A stretch of 64,000 nt of DNA from NCBI GenBank assembly GCA_018222585.1, contig JAAFAB010000008.1, positions 91,502 through 155,501 of the forward strand, given 5' to 3'. Below are positions 46,882 to 56,045 of the stretch, in pieces. A program made the translations under genes and the position numbers. The notes under the pieces are model-generated. The model did no database searches and was not told where the DNA came from. It saw only the letters and a program-made list of their open reading frames with translations. The number at the start of each line of letters is the position of its first letter. The stretch's first letter is position 1. This stretch comes from Paracoccaceae bacterium (GTDB lineage Bacteria; Pseudomonadota; Alphaproteobacteria; Rhodobacterales; Rhodobacteraceae).

Positions 46882-49463
46882 GCGCTGAACAGCTCGTCCC
46901 CGGAGAAGATCATCAGCACCCCGCGCAACTGCCGGCCGTCCAGCACCCGGTCGAAGGGGAAGCAACGGATCTGCAGGGGCGACCTGCCGTAGGTGCCGCT
47001 GCGGCTGACGAAGCGGTCTCCCTCCAGCACCTCACGGGCGAGGTCCGCCAGGTCGACGAAACCGGGCCGTGGTCCAACGACGTCCAGCATCCGGTCGACA
47101 TCATGCTCTTCCATGTGAAAGACCTCGCCGATCAGCCGCGAGAAACGGCGGATGCGCAGGCCCTCGTCGAGAACGATCACGCCCAGCTTCAGGAACCCGA
47201 GCACCAGTTCCATGTCACGGTTGAGCTCCGAGAGCATCTCGATCTTGCGCTCGTGCTCGGCCGAGACCGAGACCAGTTCCTCGTTGACCGCGTGGAGCTC
47301 CTCGTTCGAGCTCTGCAATTCCTCGTTCGACGCCTGCAATTCCTCGTTCGACGCCTGCAGTTCCTCGTTCGACGCCTGAAGCTCCTCGCCACTGGCCTCG
47401 AGTCGTTCCGTGACGTGCTGCAGGGTCTCCTCGGTCAGCCGCAGGTCGCGCTCCAGCTCCTGGATACGGCGGCTGAGCATCGTCTCGTCATCGACGGCCT
47501 GCTGGATCGCCCCCTGCTCGGCCTCGGGCGGGCGCGGCCCCTCAAAGTTCTCGATCCGCGTGATGCTGACGAGGATGCACCGGAACTGCCCCTTGGACTG
47601 CAGCGTCTCCATCTTCACCGCGAGGCTGTGAACCTCGTTCTCGCCAAGCGTGACCTTCACCTTGCGCTCGTAGGCGCCGTCCTCTCCCTTGCGCAGGCGT
47701 TCGATGCCCACGTTGATGACGAAATGCAGGTCCGCGTGCACGATCTCCTCGACCGTCCAGTCCGCCAGGTTGTTCAGGGTGTCGATATAGGCGGCGGCCA
47801 GGCCGAACCAGGCCAGCACGCCGCCTTCGACGGTGATCACGATAGAGGACGGCGCATAGCGCTTCAGCAGGGCGTCATAGGTATGGACAAGGCGATCACG
47901 ATCGGTCTGCAAGGAATGTCCCCTGGGCAAGGTTTGCGGTACTGCCGGAGCCGGGCGACGCGCCTCCGCCATGTCCAGGTCCATCCTGGGAAACGCCGGG
48001 CGCGGCCCGACGCTCAGGAACCGATCCTGGGACGACCGCTTCGACACGTTTCGGTAGATGCGCCAGCGGCCGTTCAGCTGGTCGAAGTCACTGACGAACC
48101 GGCCCAGGCTTTCGGAGGGGCCCAGCATCAGGTAGCCGTTCTGCCGGAGCCCGAACAGGAACATCGAGATGACGCGGGTCTGGGCCTCTTCGCTGAGGTA
48201 GATCAGCAGATTGCGGCAGGTGATCAGGTCGATCTGCAGGAACGGCGGATCGCTCAGCACGTCGTGGATCGAGAAGATCAGTTTCTGCCGCAGCACGGGA
48301 TCGATGATGTAGTGGTCATCGACGCGATTGAAGTAGCGGTCGCGCAGGTCGGGCGCGATCTTGTCCATGGCCTGCGCGCTGAAGAGTCCCAGCGACGCCT
48401 TCTCGATCGAGCCCCGATGCATATCCGTGGCAATGATGCGGAACTTGCGGTCGATCCCGGCACTGCGCAGCACCTCCGACAGCTCGATGGCAATGGTATA
48501 GGCCTCTTCGCCCGAGGCACAGCCCGGCACCCAGATCCGCAGCGAGCTGTCGTCGCTGGAACGGGCGACCAGCGGCTCCAGGACCTTTTCCCGCAAATGC
48601 CGGAAAGCGTCGCGATCCCGGTAGAATTCCGTCACGCCAATTAGCAGATCGTGATAGAGCTCTTCCAATGCGGAGGGGCTTTGTTCCAGCAATGCGAAAT
48701 ACTCCCGCACCTGGGAAATTCCCCGCAGATGCTGCCGCCTTTCGATTCGGCGATGCACGTTCGCTGTTTTGTAGGCCGAGAAATCCACCTGGTGATGACG
48801 CTGCAGCAAGGTAATGACTGCCTGCACGTCGGGGTCCGTCACCGACTCGGTCTTCGGCACGTCCATCCCCTCCAGCATCCTGTTCACGGCCTCGGGAATC
48901 TCGGCCACCGGCAGCACCCGATCAGCCGCGCCGACGGTCAGCGCCGAGCGCGGCATGGAGCCGAAGGCAGCTTCCTGCGGGGACTGCACGAAGACCGGCC
49001 GGCCGGCCGCCCGCATCGCCTGGGCGCCCCGCGTCCCGTCCGACCCCGACCCTGACAGGATCACCGCACAGCTGCGCAGGTCCCTGCTCTTCGACAGCGA
49101 GGTCAGGAAGGTGTCTATCGGCAGATGCGGCAATGCTTCATCGGGATTGAAGCTGCTGACATGGAACTTCCGCCCTTCCAGCCACACCTGGACGTTGGGC
49201 CGGTTCAGGTAGATCGTGTCCGGTTCGGGCACCATGCCGTCGTCGATATGCACGATCCGCATCGACGACCGGCGCGACAGAAGTTCGTCCATCATCGAGC
49301 GGTAGTCGGGCGACAGATGCTGGATCACCACATAGCACCAGCCCGCGTTGCGCGGCGCGATGTCGAAGAAGCTTTCAAGCGGGTCGAGGCCGCCTGCGGA
49401 TGCGCCTATCGCGATAAGCGGCATACCTCCGCTACCGTCGCCGCTCCCCTCGGACCCACCCAT
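46878..49463 (-). CDS. CheB-CheR-PAS fusion protein (chemotaxis-type methylesterase/methyltransferase)
   Basis: 861 residues. CheB methylesterase domain with intact triad Ser22 (GASAGG), His49 (IQHLSPDY), Asp142 (SGSGSDGTRG); CheR domain (about 210-470) with TEFYRDRDAF, WVPGCASGEEAYT and LITCRNLLIYL; a PAS-like region; a coiled coil built of heptads LQASNEE; and a C-terminal PAS. No receiver domain. Such proteins are thought to link sensing to local adaptation or non-chemotactic signalling. Start set at ATG 49463; GTG 49481 (AAGGA ahead) is an alternative. Convergent stop shared with the protease (CTAG). Confidence 0.9.
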   Translation of the reverse strand: MGGSEGSGDGSGGMPLIAIGASAGGLDPLESFFDIAPRNAGWCYVVIQHLSPDYRSMMDELLSRRSSMRIVHIDDGMVPEPDTIYLNRPNVQVWLEGRKFHVSSFNPDEALPHLPIDTFLTSLSKSRDLRSCAVILSGSGSDGTRGAQAMRAAGRPVFVQSPQEAAFGSMPRSALTVGAADRVLPVAEIPEAVNRMLEGMDVPKTESVTDPDVQAVITLLQRHHQVDFSAYKTANVHRRIERRQHLRGISQVREYFALLEQSPSALEELYHDLLIGVTEFYRDRDAFRHLREKVLEPLVARSSDDSSLRIWVPGCASGEEAYTIAIELSEVLRSAGIDRKFRIIATDMHRGSIEKASLGLFSAQAMDKIAPDLRDRYFNRVDDHYIIDPVLRQKLIFSIHDVLSDPPFLQIDLITCRNLLIYLSEEAQTRVISMFLFGLRQNGYLMLGPSESLGRFVSDFDQLNGRWRIYRNVSKRSSQDRFLSVGPRPAFPRMDLDMAEARRPAPAVPQTLPRGHSLQTDRDRLVHTYDALLKRYAPSSIVITVEGGVLAWFGLAAAYIDTLNNLADWTVEEIVHADLHFVINVGIERLRKGEDGAYERKVKVTLGENEVHSLAVKMETLQSKGQFRCILVSITRIENFEGPRPPEAEQGAIQQAVDDETMLSRRIQELERDLRLTEETLQHVTERLEASGEELQASNEELQASNEELQASNEELQSSNEELHAVNEELVSVSAEHERKIEMLSELNRDMELVLGFLKLGVIVLDEGLRIRRFSRLIGEVFHMEEHDVDRMLDVVGPRPGFVDLADLAREVLEGDRFVSRSGTYGRSPLQIRCFPFDRVLDGRQLRGVLMIFSGDELFSA
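47301..47384 (-). repeat. Four 21-bp tandem repeats in the CheB-CheR coiled coil
   Basis: Units at 47301-47321, 47322-47342, 47343-47363 and 47364-47384 are nearly identical (the inner ones differ by only one to three bases) and encode seven residues each (LQASNEE heptads). They form the coiled coil between the CheR/PAS and final PAS parts. Length variation by slippage is possible. Confidence 0.9.
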
Positions 49464-49551
49464 AAACGCCACCCACCGCACTGTTTCCTTCTCTATGTAA
49501 TTCTGATTAAGCTTTTTAGGCAACCATTGCGCGAACCATTTGGGGGCCAAT

Positions 49552-49926
49552 TTGGCACGTATACTTATCGCCGATGACGATCCCGATTACCTTTCGGCAT
49601 TCACCGAAGGGCTTTCGGTTGTGGGCCATGACATTCGCGGCGTTACCACGGGCAGCGAGGCGATTGCGGAATTGGACGGGGGGACATTCGACCTGGTCTT
49701 CCTGGATGTCTTCATGCAGGGCGGCGGCGCCATCACCCTGATCCATGACGTGTCCAGAGTCGCGCCGGGGGTGCCGATCGTGGTCATCACCGGCAAGGCT
49801 GGAATGCTGGACTCGCCGATCCTGAAGGACGGGATGCGGCTGGCCAGCGCCAAGATCGCCAAGACGGCGACGCTGAGCAGTCTGGACCAGCTGGTGCACA
49901 GGTTGACCCGCGCGTCCCGCACATGA
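49552..49926 (+). CDS. Single-domain response regulator
   Basis: About 124 residues, receiver only. Acidic pocket ADDDPDYLSAF, phosphoacceptor in LVFLDVFMQGG and Thr in VVITGKAG; the usual Lys-Pro switch is replaced by AKIAKTATL. No output domain. Start uncertain: TTG at 49552 with GGGGG ahead, or TTG at 49540; no ATG is available. Divergent from the CheB-CheR gene and followed by the hybrid kinase gene after 51 bases, so a phosphorelay intermediate is plausible. Confidence 0.8.
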   Translation: MARILIADDDPDYLSAFTEGLSVVGHDIRGVTTGSEAIAELDGGTFDLVFLDVFMQGGGAITLIHDVSRVAPGVPIVVITGKAGMLDSPILKDGMRLASAKIAKTATLSSLDQLVHRLTRASRT

Positions 49927-49977
49927 GGGGCCGCATCCCTGCGGCGCCCCCGCCCACCCTGTTCCGGGGGGCGAAGA

Positions 49978-51501
49978 ATGACCAATGACGCCTCATCGGG
50001 CCCGCTTGCGCGACTGCGCAACCTGTTCGACTCGCCGGGCGGCGTGGCCGACAAGGTGCTGGAGGCGCTGCCGATGGCCGTCATCCTGGTCGACAGCTAC
50101 GGTCAGCCGCGCCAGGGCAACCGCGCCGCCCTGGACCTGGCCGAGGACAGCGACCTGGCCACTTGGCTTTATGACGCCCCCTTTCACGACCCGGCCAGCC
50201 GCGACAGCCTGCGCCCGGCCGACAAGCCGCTGGCGCGACTGCTTGCCGACTCCTCCCTGTCGGAGGTCTTCGCCGCGCTGATCGATGCCCAGGGGGCCGA
50301 GAGAGTCTTTCTCTTCACCCGAACGGCCCTGGCGGATCCCGCTCAGGGGCAGGTGATCTGCGTCGAGGACGGCGCCGCGCTCTGGCACCTTCGGCACCAG
50401 AACCGGGCCTCGGACCGGCTCGACTCCATCGGCCAGCTCTCGGGCGGCATCGCACATGACATGTCCAACCTCCTTGGCGTGATCCGGCTTTCGGCGGATG
50501 CGCTGGTACTGGCCCAGCAGGACCCGCAAGCCCGGGCGGCGGGCCAAGCGATCCAGGCGGCCTGTGATCGCGGCGGGGCGCTGATCGGGCACCTGCTGTC
50601 GATTGCGCGCCGCGAGGATGGCGCGCCCTCGGAAATCGCGCTTGCCCCTTTCCTGGACGACCTGCGAGAGCTGATCCGCCGCACCACCCCGGCGCATATC
50701 CGTTTGGAGGTGCAGCAAGCCACCCCGGGGCTGCATGTCACCTGCGACCGCGGCGGCCTCGAGAACGCCCTCCTGAACCTGGCGATCAACGCCCGCAATG
50801 CATTGCAGGAAAGCGCCAGGCCCGAAGGCACCATACGACTCACCGCCAGCCGGGGCCCGGCGCCTGCCAGCGTGCAGCTCCGCGTCGAGGACGATGGACC
50901 GGGAATGCAGCCCGCGGTGCTGGAACGGGCGACCGAAGCCTTCTTCAGCACACGCCCGATGAGCGGCGGCACGGGCCTTGGGCTGGCCATGGTCTCGACC
51001 TTTGCCGAGGTCTCGGGGGGCGACATGCGGATCGAGAGCGCCCCAGGAGAGGGGACGCGGATCACGCTGACCCTCCCCGAGAGCGGGCCGGCCGATCCGA
51101 CGGAAAAGGAAGACCCCGCCGAGGTCTCCCTCGACGGGGTGCATCTGCTGGTGGTCGAGGACGATCCGCTGTTCGGCGAGGTCCTGTGCCAGGCACTGCG
51201 CCTGCTTGGCGCCAGCGTCACCCTGATGACCGACGCCGGCTCCGCCATGGAGGCGGCCACGGACCCGGCCCCGGATCTTCTGATCACCGACATGGTCCTG
51301 CCGGGGCCGATGAACGGTCACCAGCTTGCCCAGCACCTGCGGCAACGTTTCCCCGAGCTGCGGGTGATCTACGTCTCGGGCTATGCGGCGCCCAATCACC
51401 TGCCCGGCGACTACGTGCCGGGGGCCTTCCTGCGCAAACCTGTCTCGGCCGCGACCATGGCCAATACCATCGCCCGCAGCCTTGCACGGGCCCCCGACTA
51501 G
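49978..51501 (+). CDS. Hybrid sensor histidine kinase with C-terminal receiver
   Basis: 507 residues. N-terminal PAS-like region (about 25-130; AVILVDSYGQPRQGNRAALD), H box SGGIAHDMSNLLGVIRLSAD, HATPase with NLLNLAINARNAL, EDDGPGM and GGTGLGLAMV, and a receiver with LVVEDDPLFGE, phosphoacceptor in LITDMVLPGPMNG and a Lys in FLRKPVS. No membrane segment. Stop codon shares CTAG with the convergent GGDEF-EAL gene. Confidence 0.9.
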   Translation: MTNDASSGPLARLRNLFDSPGGVADKVLEALPMAVILVDSYGQPRQGNRAALDLAEDSDLATWLYDAPFHDPASRDSLRPADKPLARLLADSSLSEVFAALIDAQGAERVFLFTRTALADPAQGQVICVEDGAALWHLRHQNRASDRLDSIGQLSGGIAHDMSNLLGVIRLSADALVLAQQDPQARAAGQAIQAACDRGGALIGHLLSIARREDGAPSEIALAPFLDDLRELIRRTTPAHIRLEVQQATPGLHVTCDRGGLENALLNLAINARNALQESARPEGTIRLTASRGPAPASVQLRVEDDGPGMQPAVLERATEAFFSTRPMSGGTGLGLAMVSTFAEVSGGDMRIESAPGEGTRITLTLPESGPADPTEKEDPAEVSLDGVHLLVVEDDPLFGEVLCQALRLLGASVTLMTDAGSAMEAATDPAPDLLITDMVLPGPMNGHQLAQHLRQRFPELRVIYVSGYAAPNHLPGDYVPGAFLRKPVSAATMANTIARSLARAPD

Positions 51502-53438
51502 GGCACGTCGTCCCGCACCCCGAAGGTGGCAAGAGACGGCGATTCCGCATCCGGCTCCGCGACACCCGCACCGATGATGGCAGCAGGCCGCCGGCCCAGG
51601 TCCTCGAGGAAATGTTCGGCCCGTTTCGGGCGACCGAAGCCGAACCCCTGCGCCAGGTCGCACCCCATCTCGAACAGCAGCTGTGCCTGCTCCTCGCTTT
51701 CCACCCCCTCGGCGACTACCCGGAAACCGAGATCCTGGGACAGTTGCAGGATCGAGCCGACGATGGCCCGGTCGCGCTTGTTGAGGCAGATCATCTGCAC
51801 GAAGGAGCGGTCAATCTTCAGCATGTCGACGGGCCAGGTGCGCAGGTGTTTCAGCGCCCCGTAGCCGGTGCCGAAATCATCCAGCGCGATCTCTGCCCCG
51901 CGGTGGCGCAACTCGGTCAGCGAGCGGAAGATCTGACCGTTGTCCCCGCCCATGACCACCGTCTCCTGGACCTCGACCACGAGATCGGCCCAGCTCATGC
52001 CGTGCTCGCTGAGGAGGACCTGCAATTCGAAGACGAATTCACGATCCATCAGGTCGAAAGAGGTCAGGTTGAGCGACAGCTTGGTGCCCGGGTCCATCCG
52101 GTCGCGGGCCGCGCCGAAGACCCTGAAGGCTTCACGGGCCATGTGGCGGGTCAGGTGATGGGCCAGTTCGGGATCGGTGAACACCGACTCGAAACTGTCC
52201 GGCGCCATCAGACCGTGGCGGGGATTGTCCCACCGGCACAACGCCTCGTAGACTTGGGGCCGTCCGGTCTCCAGGTCGACCATGGGCTGAAAGTAGGGCA
52301 CGACCTGGCCCTCGTCGCAGGCGGCGCGCAGGTTCTTGGCCAGGGCAGCGTAGTCGTAGCGGTTGCCGATCTCCTCGGAGAAGAGCAGCGCCGCGCCGCG
52401 CCCCTTCGCCTTCGAGGCATAGAGCGCAAGATCGGCACAGCCGTAGAGCGTATCGAACTCCCGGGCGTCCTGGGGAAAGCGCGCTGCGCCGATGCTGACC
52501 CGTCCCAGGTCCGGCTTGTTGAGCATCGCCGTTGCCCGCAGGATGGTATTGCCGCAGCGGGTCAGCAAATCGCGCAGGGCGCTCTCGGCCTGCAGGGCGG
52601 GCCCGAGAGCGAGGACCATGCCGAACTCATCGCCACCCAGACGACCGGCGACGGCCCCCTCGGGCGCGCAGTCGCGCACCGCATCGGCCACTGTCCGCAG
52701 GTAGGTGTCGCCGAACTGGTGGCCGTAGAGATCATTGATGGACTTGAAGTTGTCGATATCCAGCAGCACCAGCAGGGCCGGCTTTGCCGGGTCCGAGAGC
52801 AGCCGGCGACTGTACTTTCCAAAGGCCGCCACGTTGCTCAGCCCGGTCAGCGGATCGCCCTCGCTGACCCGCATCAGCCCCTGCATCCGGGCACTGCTGT
52901 CGGCAAGCTGCTGATGCAACTCGATCTGCCGCAGACGATCATTCAGCAAGGCCTCGACGGTAGTCCCCAGCAGGTCGAGGGACTGCGAAAGCCGCGACGC
53001 GGCGATGCCGGAGGCCCGATCGGCTCCGCCTCCCTCGACCATCGCGAAGGCGAGGACGCCGATACAGGTGCCGTCCTTGAGAAAGAGCGCCCGCGCCGCC
53101 GCCTGCCTGTCGCGGTCTTTGCCGATCCGCGCGACCGAGATCGGTTGCCCGGTGATCGGCAGCCCGCCGTGGCTGTCCGTGGCGCTGTAGGCGCGCAGCA
53201 TGTTGCTGGACATGACTTGCAGGGCGCCCACGTCCTCGTGCTGTCCGATCATGCAATCGCGCAGGTCCATCTGGCGGGCGCGTTCGCTGCCCAGAAACAG
53301 CACCACCGCGCTGGCATCGGCCATTTGCTGCGCCAGCAGCGCGACGTTGCGCAAGGCCCGAGACAGGCGGCGGATATCGCTTTCGGCTCCCTCGGCGTCG
53401 GCGTTGTTCAGGTCCTGGAAGTCATAGAGGCTCATCAC
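51498..53438 (-). CDS. Diguanylate cyclase/phosphodiesterase (GGDEF-EAL) with N-terminal GAF-like domain
   Basis: 646 residues. N-terminal GAF-like sensor (about 20-185), GGDEF domain with intact RLGGDEFG and LDIDNFKSINDLYGHQFGD, and EAL domain with YEALCRWDNP, DDFGTGYGAL, KIDRSFVQM and AEGVES. Both catalytic motifs look functional, so it could make or degrade cyclic di-GMP. Fits the signalling block with CheB-CheR, receiver and kinase genes. Confidence 0.9.
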   Translation of the reverse strand: MMSLYDFQDLNNADAEGAESDIRRLSRALRNVALLAQQMADASAVVLFLGSERARQMDLRDCMIGQHEDVGALQVMSSNMLRAYSATDSHGGLPITGQPISVARIGKDRDRQAAARALFLKDGTCIGVLAFAMVEGGGADRASGIAASRLSQSLDLLGTTVEALLNDRLRQIELHQQLADSSARMQGLMRVSEGDPLTGLSNVAAFGKYSRRLLSDPAKPALLVLLDIDNFKSINDLYGHQFGDTYLRTVADAVRDCAPEGAVAGRLGGDEFGMVLALGPALQAESALRDLLTRCGNTILRATAMLNKPDLGRVSIGAARFPQDAREFDTLYGCADLALYASKAKGRGAALLFSEEIGNRYDYAALAKNLRAACDEGQVVPYFQPMVDLETGRPQVYEALCRWDNPRHGLMAPDSFESVFTDPELAHHLTRHMAREAFRVFGAARDRMDPGTKLSLNLTSFDLMDREFVFELQVLLSEHGMSWADLVVEVQETVVMGGDNGQIFRSLTELRHRGAEIALDDFGTGYGALKHLRTWPVDMLKIDRSFVQMICLNKRDRAIVGSILQLSQDLGFRVVAEGVESEEQAQLLFEMGCDLAQGFGFGRPKRAEHFLEDLGRRPAAIIGAGVAEPDAESPSLATFGVRDDVP

Positions 53439-53800
53439 TCACCGGCCCTGGCCCCCTCCATGCCAACCGGGCGCGGCCCCGCTTGCTGCCCCCCAGCCTG
53501 CCTCCCAGGGCCTGCCCCGCCGGAGCGGCCTGAATTCGTGTCTTCGTGTCCCTGCTGCCGCATCACTTTCCCGTCTGGTCTTGCCGCTCGCGCTCCGGCA
53601 GCTGGGTCCCTCCGCCGGGCCCCGGCATCCGGGGTGCCTGGAAAAAGCATCGGTAGGATAGATTAACAACTACTTAATTTTTCGGTCAGGCCCTCTGTCA
53701 TGCCCCCTCTGGACAGCCGTCGCCGGGTCTGCGCCACTGCAGGGACAGGAGCCGAAAGACTGGGCCCGAAAGACTGGGACTGAAGGGGAAGACCAGCGCG
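53439..53800. other. Intergenic region between GGDEF-EAL and FAD oxidoreductase genes
   Basis: 362 bases, divergent genes. An AT-rich patch near 53657-53690 may hold promoters. No gene seen. Confidence 0.4.
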
Positions 53801-55147
53801 ATGAGCAGGCAGACAATGAACAGGCGGCCCCGCGCGGCCGGAAATCTCTGGCAGCATTCCAACAGCGAACGACTGGAAAGCCGGCGACTGGAGGGGGACC
53901 TCTCGGTCGATCTGGCAATCGTCGGGGGCGGCTTCACCGGCTGCGCCGCCGCCTTGTCGGCAGCCGGGGCCGGGGCCTCGGTGGCGCTCTTCGAGGCGCG
54001 GAGCGTGGCGCATGGCGGGTCCGGTCGCAATGTCGGGTTGGTCAATGCCGGGCTCTGGCTGCCACCGGACGCGGTAATCGCCCAGATGGGAGACGGCCCG
54101 GGCCGGCGCCTGGTCGAGGCCCTCGGGGCCGGGCCCGCCACGGTCTTTGACCTGATCGCGCGGCACGGCATCGATTGCCAGGCCCGGCAAGCCGGCACCC
54201 TGCACCTGGCCCATGCCCCCGCCGGGCTGCGCGACCTGGAGGTACGACATCGCCAGGGTCTGCGCCACGGCGCCCCCCTGCAGTTGCTGGATCGGGCGGA
54301 AGCGACCCGGCGCACCGGCAGCAGCGCCTTCCACGGCGCCCTTCTGGATCCCCGGGCCGGCACGCTGCAGCCGCGCGCCTATTGCACCGGGCTGGCCCGG
54401 GCCGCCGCCGCGCAGGGCGCGATCATTCACGAGGACAGCCCGGTCGAGGCGCTGACCCGCGAGTCCGGGACCTGGTGCCTGCAGGTCGCGGGCCATCGGG
54501 TCCGCGCCTCGCGCCTGCTGCTTGCCACCAATGCCTACCACCGGGACCTCGAGGGCGGCATCGCGCCGCGCTTCGTCCCGATCTCCTACAGCCAGTTCGC
54601 CACGGCGCCGCTCAGCGAGGCCCAGCTGCGCCACGTCCTGCCGGGCGGAGAAGGTTGCTGGGACACGGCCACGGTGATGTCCTCGATCCGTCTCGACGCG
54701 GCAGGGCGGCTGATCGTCGGCGGCATGGGCGACAGCGAGGGCCCGGGCGGAGCCATCCATCTCGGCTGGGCCCGCCGCAAGTTGCGCCAGCTCTTCCCCG
54801 CCCTGGAGGCGCTTCCCTTTGACTACCAGTGGCAGGGCCGCATCGCCATGACCGGCGACCACCTGCCCAAGGTGGTGGAAGTCGGCCCCGGGGCCTATGC
54901 CTGTTTCGGCTATTCGGGGCGCGGCATCTGCCCCGGAACGTTGATCGGCACGGCCGCGGCGCGCGCCCTTCTCGAAGACCGCCCGGACATCCTGCCCCTG
55001 CCGGTCATCGCGGCCCACGCCGAGCGGGTCCCGGGCCTCAGGGCCCGGTTCTACGAGTTCGGCGCGACCCTGGTACATGCCCTGGGTCCGCGCGCCCTGC
55101 CGCGCAGAAGGCGCAGCGGCGGACCGCGCCGACACCGCACCCACTGA
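53801..55147 (+). CDS. FAD-dependent amine/amino-acid oxidoreductase (DAO family, PuuB-like)
   Basis: 448 residues. Rossmann motif LAIVGGGFTGCAAALSAAGA, ATG-like AHGGSGRNVGLVNAG, and C-terminal GRIAMTGDHLPKVVEVG with CFGYSGRGICPGTLIG, which matches the PuuB/OrdL group. Substrate (gamma-glutamyl-amine, glycine-type or other amine) not predictable. ATG at 53801 preceded by GAAGGGGAA; a second ATG at 53816 is possible. Confidence 0.85.
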   Translation: MSRQTMNRRPRAAGNLWQHSNSERLESRRLEGDLSVDLAIVGGGFTGCAAALSAAGAGASVALFEARSVAHGGSGRNVGLVNAGLWLPPDAVIAQMGDGPGRRLVEALGAGPATVFDLIARHGIDCQARQAGTLHLAHAPAGLRDLEVRHRQGLRHGAPLQLLDRAEATRRTGSSAFHGALLDPRAGTLQPRAYCTGLARAAAAQGAIIHEDSPVEALTRESGTWCLQVAGHRVRASRLLLATNAYHRDLEGGIAPRFVPISYSQFATAPLSEAQLRHVLPGGEGCWDTATVMSSIRLDAAGRLIVGGMGDSEGPGGAIHLGWARRKLRQLFPALEALPFDYQWQGRIAMTGDHLPKVVEVGPGAYACFGYSGRGICPGTLIGTAAARALLEDRPDILPLPVIAAHAERVPGLRARFYEFGATLVHALGPRALPRRRRSGGPRRHRTH

Positions 55148-55294
55148 CACCCCCTGGCATGATGGGTCAGGACACCTCCCTGGCGATACCTTGCCTTCTC
55201 ACCCTGCCCTTGCTCTCCTGCGTTCTCTGTGGGAAGGGCCCTGCCGAGGGCGGGAAACCCATTCCCGGCCCCTGGCAACACGAGGCCACCAGAC

Positions 55295-55885
55295 ATGCCC
55301 ATCCCCGACGCACCGACCCGCGTGATCATCCTGCATGGCGCCCATGGCGGGCCGGATACCAACTGGTTTCCCGATTTGCATCAACAGCTTGAAGCCCGAG
55401 GGCTGGAGGTTCTGCGCCCCCGTTTCCCGACTCCGGAAGGGCAGTCCCTTGCGGCCTGGCTGGAGGTCCACGACAGGGCGGTGGCAGGTCTGCCCCCCGC
55501 CGCGGAGATCCTCGTCGGACACAGCCTCGGCGCGGCTTTCGCGTTGCGCCTGGCCGAACGTCGTGACCGGCCACTCGCCGGGCTGTTCCTGGTGGCGGGC
55601 TTCCTCGGCGCCCTCGGCTTGCCGGACTACGATCCGATCAACGCAAGTTTCTTCGAGACCGCCCCGGACTGGACCCATCTCCGCGACATGAAGGGGCCGG
55701 CCGCGCACTGCTGGGCCGCTGACAACGACCCCTACGTTCCCCTCGAACGCTCTCAGGAGCTGGCGCGACAGCTCGACTCCCCCCTGACCCTGGTCCCGGG
55801 GGGCGGGCACCTGGGATCGGAGTACCGCGAGTTCCCACAGGTCCGGGACGCGGTTCTGGCGGCCGCAGAAACCCGTCCCGTCTAG
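55295..55885 (+). CDS. Alpha/beta hydrolase of the RBBP9/YdeN family
   Basis: 196 residues. RVIILHGAHGGPDTNWFPDL oxyanion segment, nucleophile Ser in GHSLGAAFALRL, Asp in ADNDPYVPLE and His in GGGHLGS; full serine hydrolase triad. Substrate unknown. ATG at 55295; upstream frame lacks homology. Confidence 0.82.
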   Translation: MPIPDAPTRVIILHGAHGGPDTNWFPDLHQQLEARGLEVLRPRFPTPEGQSLAAWLEVHDRAVAGLPPAAEILVGHSLGAAFALRLAERRDRPLAGLFLVAGFLGALGLPDYDPINASFFETAPDWTHLRDMKGPAAHCWAADNDPYVPLERSQELARQLDSPLTLVPGGGHLGSEYREFPQVRDAVLAAAETRPV

Positions 55886-55949
55886 GCCCGACCCCGGCCC
55901 GGGCCGGATCGGGAACCCGGACAGAAGGCCCTGCACCGGGAGCAGGCGT

Positions 55950-55985
55950 GCAACCAGACGGGCAACCAGACTGGCAACCAGGCTG
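55950..55985. repeat. Three 12-bp tandem repeats
   Basis: GCAACCAGACGG, GCAACCAGACTG and GCAACCAGGCTG in direct tandem, in the intergenic region between the hydrolase and LysR genes. No obvious function. Confidence 0.85.
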
Positions 55986-56045
55986 GCGCCTGCCCCAGGC
56001 CGGACCTCGTGGCGGGGGCTGCCCCGCCTTTCCGGCGCCCTTGCC

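Noticed and set aside
47301..47384. 21-bp repeats considered as a CRISPR array
   Set aside because: No spacers; repeats are contiguous and in frame with a coiled coil.
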